Shown piece after piece: positions 1 to 4,547 of a DNA stretch of 6,861 nucleotides (position 1 is the stretch's first letter; the number at the start of each line of letters is the position of its first letter). Made by a program: the position numbers and the translations under genes. The stretch spans positions 1-6,861 of the forward strand of contig JAQXKW010000039.1 in NCBI GenBank assembly GCA_029010655.1, in the 5' to 3' direction. The notes below the pieces were generated by a model. The model had not been told where the DNA came from and did not search any database. It saw only the letters and a list, made by a program, of their open reading frames with translations. This stretch comes from Clostridia bacterium. GTDB lineage: Bacteria; Bacillota; Clostridia; Oscillospirales; CAG-272.

Positions 1-308
1 GAGCAAACGCCTGCCCTCCCATGGTTGTAGGTGTGGGTGTAGGCGGAAACTTTGAAAAATGCGCCCTTATGGCAAAGCACGCACTGACCCGAAACGCAGG
101 GGAAGCATCCCCCGTGCCGCACATTGCGGACATGGAAAAGGAGCTCCTTTCCGAAATAAACTCCCTTTTTGTAGGTCCTGCGGGACTTGGGGGCAGTACT
201 ACCGCCCTTGCCGTAAATATTGAAACGTATCCGACCCATATTGCGGGGCTTCCCGTTGCCGTTAATATCTGCTGTCACGTGAACCGCCACACAACGGCGG
301 TCATATAA
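1..308 (+). CDS. Class I fumarase-type hydro-lyase, alpha subunit (3' end only)
   Basis: The reading frame is open from the window edge (first full codon at 3), so the gene starts upstream; about 101 C-terminal residues are visible. It matches the end of the alpha subunit of the two-subunit [4Fe-4S] class I hydro-lyases, which hydrate fumarate to malate in the cytoplasm (fumarase) or dehydrate tartrate. Visible signs are ANACPP at the edge, a glycine-rich GVGVGGNFEKC stretch, and a terminal NICCHVNRH block. The Cys of ANACPP (12-14) and one Cys of the CCH block (270-278) are the expected iron-sulphur ligands of the family; that assignment is inferred from family knowledge. The TAA stop overlaps the ribosome binding site of the beta-subunit gene, so the two are co-transcribed and probably translationally coupled. 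An ATG at 21 is internal, since the conserved CPP motif lies before it. Fumarase and tartrate dehydratase cannot be separated on this fragment. Confidence 0.88.
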   Translation, partial: ANACPPMVVGVGVGGNFEKCALMAKHALTRNAGEASPVPHIADMEKELLSEINSLFVGPAGLGGSTTALAVNIETYPTHIAGLPVAVNICCHVNRHTTAVI

Positions 309-317
309 GGAGGGCGT
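306..317 (+). promoter_or_regulatory. Ribosome binding site overlapping the alpha-subunit stop codon
   Basis: The stop TAA (306-308) runs directly into AGGAGG (308-313), with four bases to the ATG at 318. A terminating ribosome covers the next initiation site, which favours equal synthesis of the two subunits. Confidence 0.85.
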
Positions 318-851
318 ATGGAAAAAGTAATTAATCTCCCTCTCACCGACGCCGTCATAGAAGAACTTCACGCAGGGGACAGAATTTTGCTCTGCGGTGA
401 AATGCTCGTTATGCGGGATGCGGCTCACAAAAGATTATATGACGCCATAAAGCAGGGAGACAGCCTGCCCTTTTCCGTTGAAAACGAGACCGTATATTAC
501 ATGGGTCCTTCCCCTGCAAGACAGGGCAAGGTTATAGGCTCCGCAGGCCCCACCACCTCTGCCAGAATGGACAAATATACCCCGTCGCTTCTTTCTCTGG
601 GACTGAAAGGAATGGTGGGAAAGGGACGCAGATCCCCGGAGGTTATCGCCGCAATGGAGGAAAACTGCGCCGTGTATTTTGCGGCAATCGGCGGCTGCGG
701 TGCGCTTTTGTCAAAGTGCATTACCTCGTCCGAGATAATCTGTTACGGCGACCTTGGCACGGAAGCCGTGCGGCGGATTACCGTTAAGGATTTTCCCTGC
801 ATTGTGGCAATAGACTGCAAGGGGAATAATTTATATGAACAAAAAAGCTAA
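318..851 (+). CDS. Class I fumarase-type hydro-lyase, beta subunit
   Basis: The 177-residue protein is the swivelling C-terminal domain of class I fumarase made as a separate chain; it pairs with the alpha subunit encoded just upstream to form the active [4Fe-4S] enzyme. Family marks are RDAAHKRL (33-40), the GPSPA...GSAGPTTSARMD block (63-85), GMVGKG (98-103), the GGCGAL segment (125-130) and the KCITSSE motif (133-139). Length is typical for a stand-alone beta subunit. The start is fixed by an AGGAGG four bases upstream. The last 17 bp overlap the transporter gene in another frame. The likely substrate is fumarate/malate, but L-tartrate dehydratase beta subunits share these motifs, so specificity is an inference. 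Confidence 0.92.
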   Translation: MEKVINLPLTDAVIEELHAGDRILLCGEMLVMRDAAHKRLYDAIKQGDSLPFSVENETVYYMGPSPARQGKVIGSAGPTTSARMDKYTPSLLSLGLKGMVGKGRRSPEVIAAMEENCAVYFAAIGGCGALLSKCITSSEIICYGDLGTEAVRRITVKDFPCIVAIDCKGNNLYEQKS

Positions 852-1719
852 TAAATATGTTGCCTCGGTTTTGGGCGGCGGATTTTGCTGGGGCTTCATG
901 GGCTTTTTCACAAGACAGCTGACCGCCTTCGGCATTGACGCTGTGGGCGCTATTATTGTTCGGTGCAGTATTGCCGCCCTGTGCTTCGGCATTCTTATCC
1001 TATGCACCGACAAAAAGCAGTTCAGAATACGCCTAAAGGACATTTGGTGCTTTATAGGCTCCGGGCTTTTCAGCCTACTCTTTTTCACGTTCTGCTATTT
1101 TAACGCCATAAATATGATGAGCCTGTCGGCGGCGGCAATTCTTTTGTATATTGCCCCTACCCTGGTTATGCTCCTCTCCGCTGTCCTTTTCAGGGAGAAA
1201 ATCACCGGGACGAAAATCCTTGCAACAGTCCTTGCCTTTGCAGGCTGCTGTCTTGTTTCCGGCATTGCCGGAGGCGTTTCCCTTACCGTAAAAGGTCTGC
1301 TTTTCGGGCTGGGATCGGGGCTTGGATACGCTCTCTACACGATTTTTTCAAGATACGCTCTTATGCGGCAGTACAGCAGCAGTACGATTAATTTTTACTC
1401 CTGCCTTTTGGCGGGTGTGGGAGCGCTTGTTATATGGGGACCTCACGGGACATTCGGTTTAATGGTTTCCTCTGTTCCCGCCTTTCTTTGGTGCGTGGGC
1501 ACGGGAATTTTCACCTGCTTTGTGCCGTATATGCTGTATACCTACGGGCTTACGGGACTTGAAAACGGAAAAGCCTCCGTCCTCGCCTCCGTCGAGCCCG
1601 TGGTAGCCTCCCTTTTGGGAGTGTTCATCTATCATGAGAAAATGACCCTTCCCTCGCTTCTCGGTGTTTTGCTTGTGCTTTCAGCGGTGGTACTGCTGAA
1701 CGTAAAGCAAAAGGAATAA
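835..1719 (+). CDS. EamA/DMT-superfamily membrane transporter
   Basis: A 294-residue polytopic membrane protein with about ten hydrophobic segments (roughly 8-28, 36-57, 70-90, 97-118, 127-143, 150-171, 186-202, 212-232, 247-266 and 271-290). It has the internal duplication of the drug/metabolite transporter superfamily: the motif around 98-122 (SAAAILLYIAP...LFREK) is echoed at 245-269 (GKASVLASVEP...IYHEK), each marking an EamA half. Length fits the family. The start at 835 lies inside the fumarase beta gene and is preceded by AAGGGG (819-824), so translation is probably coupled to the enzyme. EamA proteins export or exchange small metabolites, and the substrate cannot be read from sequence. 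Linkage to a fumarase suggests a dicarboxylate or related metabolite, but that is only context. The gene is the last of its operon, with a terminator 12 bp after the stop. Confidence 0.9.
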   Translation: MNKKANKYVASVLGGGFCWGFMGFFTRQLTAFGIDAVGAIIVRCSIAALCFGILILCTDKKQFRIRLKDIWCFIGSGLFSLLFFTFCYFNAINMMSLSAAAILLYIAPTLVMLLSAVLFREKITGTKILATVLAFAGCCLVSGIAGGVSLTVKGLLFGLGSGLGYALYTIFSRYALMRQYSSSTINFYSCLLAGVGALVIWGPHGTFGLMVSSVPAFLWCVGTGIFTCFVPYMLYTYGLTGLENGKASVLASVEPVVASLLGVFIYHEKMTLPSLLGVLLVLSAVVLLNVKQKE

Positions 1720-1731
1720 ATATTACAAAAA

Positions 1732-1781
1732 CGGCGGGAGAACGCCGAATCCTACGGTTCCTCTTTCTCCCGCCGATTTTT
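1732..1781 (+). terminator. Intrinsic terminator of the fumarase-transporter operon
   Basis: An 11-bp perfect stem, CGGCGGGAGAA (1732-1742) with TTCTCCCGCCG (1765-1775), encloses a 22-base loop and is followed by ATTTTTA. Five A residues before the left arm (1727-1731) give a U-tract on the opposite strand as well, so it may work in both directions. The left half (1727-1758) resembles the interspersed repeat arm at 2013-2045, which suggests the terminator comes from that repeat. Confidence 0.85.
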
Positions 1782-1920
1782 ATATTCGTCAGTAAGGATT
1801 GGTGATGATTTGACAGAGCCTTTCAACCTATGTACTTGCAATGAAAGCATAGGTGCGGTTCACACGGGACGGCGATGGCAAACCCGTAGGGCGCCGTCTT
1901 GCTCCCGCCGTCGACGAAAG

Positions 1921-1960
1921 CCTTCCCTTAGTAAAGGGAAGGGGGACCGGCTCTGCCGGT
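1921..1960. repeat. Double-hairpin repeat inside the inverted repeat
   Basis: Two adjacent stems are visible. CCTTCCCTT (1921-1929) pairs with AAGGGAAGG (1934-1942) around an AGTA loop. ACCGGC (1946-1951) pairs with GCCGGT (1955-1960) around TCT. They are followed by GGATGAGTTGT. This arrangement resembles dispersed repeats I associate with Clostridia genomes; that resemblance is from memory and was not searched. Confidence 0.65.
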
Positions 1961-2008
1961 GGATGAGTTGTGTCCTTTCTAACATTATCCATTTACAAAC
2001 ATAAAAAC

Positions 2009-2038
2009 AAAAAAAAACGGCGGGAGCAAGCCCCCGCC
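2009..2038 (-). terminator. Minus-strand terminator-like hairpin in the right repeat arm
   Basis: Read on the minus strand, GGCGGG (2038-2033) pairs with CCCGCC (2024-2019) around an 8-base loop, followed by G and nine T residues (2017-2009). This is a textbook U-tract terminator shape. The nearest minus-strand gene ends about 480 bp away at 2514, so it would only stop read-through. Confidence 0.55.
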
Positions 2039-2076
2039 CTACGGTCTGCTGTCCCGTCTGTGCACCGCACAAAAAT

Positions 2077-2116
2077 TGTCATTGCGAGACGGGCATAATG
2101 CCCGTCGTGGCAATCC
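2077..2116 (+). repeat. Palindromic repeat element, copy 1 (TGTCATTGC...GTGGCAATCC)
   Basis: A 40-bp element with an outer ATTGC/GCAAT pairing (2081-2085 with 2110-2114) and an inner 9-bp stem GACGGGCAT/ATGCCCGTC (2088-2096 with 2098-2106) around a single A. It is repeated in inverted orientation at 2256-2295. Confidence 0.85.
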
Positions 2117-2175
2117 TTACTTGCGGTTTTGCTAGTCGTGGCGTCTGTAATTTGCTTGCCTTCCACTCCCTCCCC

Positions 2176-2196
2176 TCGGCATCATTATGATGCCGA
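2176..2196. repeat. Perfect 21-bp palindromic hairpin
   Basis: TCGGCATCAT (2176-2185) pairs with ATGATGCCGA (2187-2196) around one base. The core resembles the GGCAT/ATGCC centres of the neighbouring 40-bp elements, but the ATTGC...GCAAT flanks are missing. It is either a degenerate relative or an independent hairpin. Confidence 0.7.
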
Positions 2197-2255
2197 AATA
2201 AAGAAATCGGAAATCAAAAAGCCTTCTACATTAAGACGAGCAATAACACACGAAA

Positions 2256-2295
2256 GGATTGCCACGGACGGCATTATGCCGTCCTCGCAATGACA
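2256..2295 (-). repeat. Palindromic repeat element, copy 2 (inverted)
   Basis: The reverse complement of this 40-bp stretch matches copy 1 at 2077-2116 along its length, with flanks TGTCATTGCGAG and CGTGGCAATCC. The inner stem differs: GGACGGCAT/ATGCCGTCC here against GACGGGCAT/ATGCCCGTC there, with both sides changed so pairing is kept. It is followed by GTGCGGTGCA (2303-2312). Confidence 0.85.
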
Positions 2296-2344
2296 CCGTG
2301 GGGTGCGGTGCAACGGTTAAAGGTGCCATCAAATCACTCGTAGA

Positions 2345-2378
2345 GATTGCCGAGGGTACTTGTACCCCTGCAATGACA
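2345..2378 (-). repeat. Palindromic repeat element, copy 3 (diverged)
   Basis: Outer GATTGCC and GCAATGACA flanks, as in copies 1 and 2, enclose a shorter, different inner stem, GGGTAC/GTACCC (2354-2359 with 2362-2367). Orientation matches copy 2. Its GCAATGACA end also begins the next hairpin module. Confidence 0.75.
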
Positions 2379-2417
2379 GCAGGGGGGTTGCCCCCTGCTG
2401 TGGGCGGCTTCGCCGCC
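2370..2417 (+). repeat. Hairpin module A: GCAATGACA, variable stem, GGCGGCTTCGCCGCC
   Basis: GCAATGACA (2370-2378) leads into a 10-bp stem, CAGCAGGGGG (2377-2386) with CCCCCTGCTG (2391-2400), and then the 15-bp hairpin GGCGGCTTCGCCGCC (2403-2417). The same order occurs at 2436-2487 with a different central stem. Confidence 0.75.
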
Positions 2418-2435
2418 TATAATGTACCGTTATTT

Positions 2436-2487
2436 GCAATGACAAAAGCGGAGCATGGCTCCGCTTTTGTCAGGCGGCTTCGCCGCC
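2436..2487 (+). repeat. Hairpin module B: GCAATGACA, variable stem, GGCGGCTTCGCCGCC
   Basis: GCAATGACA (2436-2444) leads into a perfect 15-bp stem (2440-2454 with 2458-2472, loop ATG), followed by a second exact copy of GGCGGCTTCGCCGCC (2473-2487). The architecture equals module A although the stem sequences are unrelated. Confidence 0.75.
2440..2472 (-). terminator. Probable terminator of the 5'-nucleotidase gene
   Basis: On the minus strand, 42 bp after the stop codon, an A-rich left side and GCGGAGC pair with GCTCCGC followed by TTTTGT. The sequence is nearly symmetric, so it could also stop plus-strand transcripts. It is the strongest hairpin directly downstream of the gene and is also part of hairpin module B. 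Confidence 0.55.
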
Positions 2488-2491
2488 GTAC

Positions 2492-2519
2492 GCTAGCCGC
2501 TAGCCGCTAACTGCTAGCC
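2492..2519. repeat. Heptamer tandem repeat (GCTAGCC)n overlapping a stop codon
   Basis: Four 7-bp units read GCTAGCC, GCTAGCC, GCTAACT, GCTAGCC. On the minus strand the last unit encodes the final Gly codon and the TAG stop (2514-2516) of the 5'-nucleotidase, so the repeat edges into the coding region. Confidence 0.8.
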
Positions 2520-4412
2520 GCTTATTTTTCTGTTCTTTCTCCGCTCACGGCGGGCTTTTCTTTTCTTTCGGGTAAGAATCAATGTAAGCACTACGGCGAT
2601 CAGCACAGCGCAAATTGCCATAACCGCCGCGGTTGTAAATCCGGGATTTGCTACTGCGGCAAAGCCGCCCTCGCTTATTTTATTCTTCCTGCCGTCTGCT
2701 TCGGAATACTTTTCTGTTATGGTGGGAAGTTCGTCCTTTTCCGGCATGGACATAAGGTAATTCTTGAACGCCGACCATTCCTTTATCTCCCTGCCCTCCG
2801 AATCCTTCAGAGCGCAGTCGTAGAAATTTTCCACAGGGGTTCCGTCCGCATTCTTCGGGGTGATTTTAAGTATTCCGTAGGTCATTCCGTTCAGCATGCC
2901 CAGCATATTTGCCGCATACATGTTGCACGCAACCCGATAGAGCTTTTCATCCTCAATTTCTTCCCTTGTGCCGCCCTCACGGACAAGGTACACGTCGGTT
3001 ACTTTGTCAAGGATAATTCGCTTTGTATTAAATGTATAGCTGAGTCCGCTGTAGCTCATTTTAATATAGCTGACCATAGGACCCATGGAGGCGTCAAGCT
3101 CTGTCAGGAGCTTCAGCTCTTTTCCCGTAATATATGCGGAAACAATAGGATGTCCTGCGGAGCCGTCGGAGCCCACTCCCAAGGAGCACACCTCAAAGGC
3201 GTCCGCCGTTGTAATATCTCCCTTGCCGAAGGTGTTCCGCACGGTTCCCAGAGCCACCAGCGCCACATCTATATCGTCAATGCCGTTGCGCTTTGCCTCA
3301 TAAATATAGGAATCTGCAATAAGGTTTCCGAAGGGGTACTCTTGGTGAGCAGAGTACATATCGTTTACGGTCATAAAATCGAACTCGCTCCGGCATATAA
3401 CCTCATCGTAGCTTACGCCCTCGTCACGAAGATAAGTTTCGTCAATTCGTTCTTTATATTCATTGACCTTTGCGGCAATTTCACTGTCCTCCTCCACGGT
3501 TTCGTCGCAGGAGAGAAGCTTATACCTCGTGCATTCAACTCCGCCGTCACCCACGGTAACATCAAGCATACCGAGGAATGACAGATACTCGCCGGCGGAC
3601 ACGATAATCGTCTCCCCCACCGTTGCGGGTTCTGCATATTCCGTATGGGAATGTCCGCTTATGATGACGTCTATGTCGGGGACTTTTTTTGCAAGTTCAA
3701 TATCCTCTCCACACTTTCCGTCGCCCTCCGTTCCCGAATGGGACAGGCACAGGATAAGGTCGGGATTTTCTTCCTCTTTTATCTCTTTTACCGTGGACTT
3801 TGCGGCTTCAATATAGTTCTCCACCTCCATTTTTGTTGTGGGTGTGCATTCAAGGCTGTCAATTCCGAAAAGCCCGAAAACTGCAAGCTTTACACCGCCC
3901 ACGGTCATAACGGAATACTTTTGTGCGCCGTAATCCTTCATGGCGTCCGACAAAACGCTGTCGGAGTCAGAGTAATTCATATTGGACTGGACAATTTTGG
4001 GGAGCTTATCCCCTGATTTTTTTGCGGCGGCAAGCATTTCTGCCAAAGCCTCGTCGCCGTAGTCGAATTCATGGTTTCCGAAGGTGGTGAAATCGCACCC
4101 CAGCTCGCCCAGAAGGCGCAGTTCATAAGCGTCGGTAGAAAAGCCCGCCTGAAGCAGAGTTCCCATGGAAAAATCCCCTGCGTCCACGTAAACGGAATTT
4201 TCCGTTCTGTTTTCCGAAAGGAGAGTTTTCAGCCTTGCGGCACCGCCGTGCTCACGGAGCTTTCCGTCAATAACATCGTCCGTCGCCATAAAATACGAAT
4301 GAATATCGTGGGTAAAGAATATGCGGACGCTCTTTTCTCCGCCGGCGGCAGTTACGGGCAAAGCCGCCAAAAGGAGAAGTGCCGTCATAAGCACACAAAT
4401 AAACCGTTTCAT
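2514..4412 (-). CDS. Exported, membrane-anchored 5'-nucleotidase / metallophosphoesterase
   Basis: A 632-residue surface enzyme of the UshA/5'-nucleotidase family, expected to remove phosphate from extracellular nucleotides or cyclic nucleotides using two metal ions. A signal peptide covers about 1-22 (cleavage near TAA). The N-terminal calcineurin-like domain carries D36-x-H38 (in THDIHS), G79-D80, GNHEFD (112-117), H225 and GHSH (253-256), the full metal-binding set. The C-terminal nucleotidase domain shows FGNLIADS (361-368) and SGLSYTFN (455-462). A TM helix (about 594-614) and a very basic tail (about 615-630) anchor it with the enzyme outside; no LPxTG motif is seen. The usual TND at the first motif is THD here, and the NGGG-type nucleotide loop is replaced by ALGTVRN (387-393), so substrate may differ. 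GGAGG at 4419-4423 fixes the start. It is transcribed alone from its own promoter. Confidence 0.93.
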   Translation of the reverse strand: MKRFICVLMTALLLLAALPVTAAGGEKSVRIFFTHDIHSYFMATDDVIDGKLREHGGAARLKTLLSENRTENSVYVDAGDFSMGTLLQAGFSTDAYELRLLGELGCDFTTFGNHEFDYGDEALAEMLAAAKKSGDKLPKIVQSNMNYSDSDSVLSDAMKDYGAQKYSVMTVGGVKLAVFGLFGIDSLECTPTTKMEVENYIEAAKSTVKEIKEEENPDLILCLSHSGTEGDGKCGEDIELAKKVPDIDVIISGHSHTEYAEPATVGETIIVSAGEYLSFLGMLDVTVGDGGVECTRYKLLSCDETVEEDSEIAAKVNEYKERIDETYLRDEGVSYDEVICRSEFDFMTVNDMYSAHQEYPFGNLIADSYIYEAKRNGIDDIDVALVALGTVRNTFGKGDITTADAFEVCSLGVGSDGSAGHPIVSAYITGKELKLLTELDASMGPMVSYIKMSYSGLSYTFNTKRIILDKVTDVYLVREGGTREEIEDEKLYRVACNMYAANMLGMLNGMTYGILKITPKNADGTPVENFYDCALKDSEGREIKEWSAFKNYLMSMPEKDELPTITEKYSEADGRKNKISEGGFAAVANPGFTTAAVMAICAVLIAVVLTLILTRKKRKARRERRKNRKISG

Positions 4413-4440
4413 TTTTCGCCTCCGAAATTTTCTCTACGCT

Positions 4441-4469
4441 ATTTTATCACATTCGGCGTGCTTTTTCAA
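4441..4469 (-). promoter_or_regulatory. Sigma-A-type promoter of the 5'-nucleotidase gene
   Basis: On the minus strand TTGAAA (4469-4464) lies exactly 17 bp before TAAAAT (4446-4441), each one mismatch from consensus. Transcription should begin near 4434, leaving a short leader with GGAGG at 4419-4423 and the ATG at 4412. The spacing leaves little room for a regulatory leader. Confidence 0.75.
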
Positions 4470-4492
4470 GGGTGCCCTTTCCGGCATTAAGT

Positions 4493-4519
4493 GAAAATGA
4501 GCCGTGAAGGCTCATTTTC
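4493..4519 (-). terminator. Terminator of the DapB-fold dehydrogenase gene
   Basis: GAAAATGAGCC pairs with GGCTCATTTTC (4493-4503 with 4509-4519), 11 bp around a 5-base loop. On the minus strand the core TGAGCC/GGCTCA stem is followed by TTTTCACTT, 20 bp after the gene's stop. It separates this gene from the 5'-nucleotidase promoter, so the two are separate transcripts. Confidence 0.7.
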
Positions 4520-4547
4520 TAAATATGAAATTTCATTTTCTAAATAT
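4512..4547. repeat. Short direct repeat spanning the dehydrogenase stop codon
   Basis: TCATTTTCTAAATAT occurs at 4512-4526 and again at 4533-4547, 21 bp apart. Because 21 is a multiple of three, the copy keeps the frame and duplicates the TAG stop context. One copy forms part of the terminator arm. It looks like a small tandem duplication at the gene's 3' end. Confidence 0.75.

Larger units (their letters stand above)
1838..2085. repeat. Long imperfect inverted repeat with a nested hairpin repeat
   Basis: The left arm (1853-1911) and the reverse complement of the right arm (2017-2070) share ordered blocks: GTGCGGT, ACGGGAC, CCGTAGGGCG and CTTGCTCCCGCCGT (14 bp exact, 1898-1911 against 2017-2030). 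Short insertions separate the blocks. Symmetry continues outward to GCAATGA (1838-1844) opposite TCATTGC (2079-2085), 15 bases from the GTGCGG block on each side. About 105 bp lie between the arms, containing a separate hairpin repeat and an A-rich stretch. No transposase is present and I see no clear target-site duplication. It may be a MITE-like element or two oppositely inserted copies of one repeat. Confidence 0.75.
1782..2513. other. Gene-free, repeat-rich intergenic island
   Basis: About 730 bp lie between the transporter terminator and the convergent 5'-nucleotidase gene. I find no credible gene here: the few open frames (for example 1810-2004, 1860-2072 minus, 2259-2510) consist of hairpin and repeat sequence, show no recognisable domain and lack good ribosome binding sites. 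The stretch is filled by palindromes and repeats listed separately. The segments 1782-1837, 2117-2175, 2197-2255 and 2296-2344 show no strong structure apart from a GTGCGGTGCA motif at 2303-2312. Confidence 0.8.

Noticed and set aside
1732..1781. Riboswitch or attenuator
   Set aside because: The hairpin follows a stop codon and no plus-strand gene begins downstream, so it is a terminator, not a leader.
1810..2072. Overlapping open frames on both strands (1810-2004 plus, 1860-2072 minus)
   Set aside because: Both follow the arms of the inverted repeat; the translations are arginine-rich and low in information, with no family resemblance.
1838..2085. Complete insertion sequence
   Set aside because: The interior is about 105 bp of hairpin and A-rich DNA with no transposase frame, and no target duplication is evident at the edges.
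2077..2487. CRISPR array
   Set aside because: Repeats are irregularly spaced, in mixed orientation and self-complementary throughout, with no uniform unique spacers and no cas genes.
2259..2510. An 83-codon open frame across the right half of the repeat island
   Set aside because: It is made of the palindromic element and hairpin modules read through, has no clear ribosome binding site or domain, and ends in the heptamer repeat.
2514..2600. LPxTG-type cell-wall sorting signal on the 5'-nucleotidase
   Set aside because: There is a TM helix and basic tail, but no LPxTG-like pentapeptide before the helix, and the basic tail is longer than usual for sortase substrates.
3085..4490. Several plus-strand open frames of 70-143 codons opposite the 5'-nucleotidase
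   Set aside because: They mirror a gene with strong domain evidence, show no domains of their own and lack ribosome binding sites; they are codon-bias shadows.
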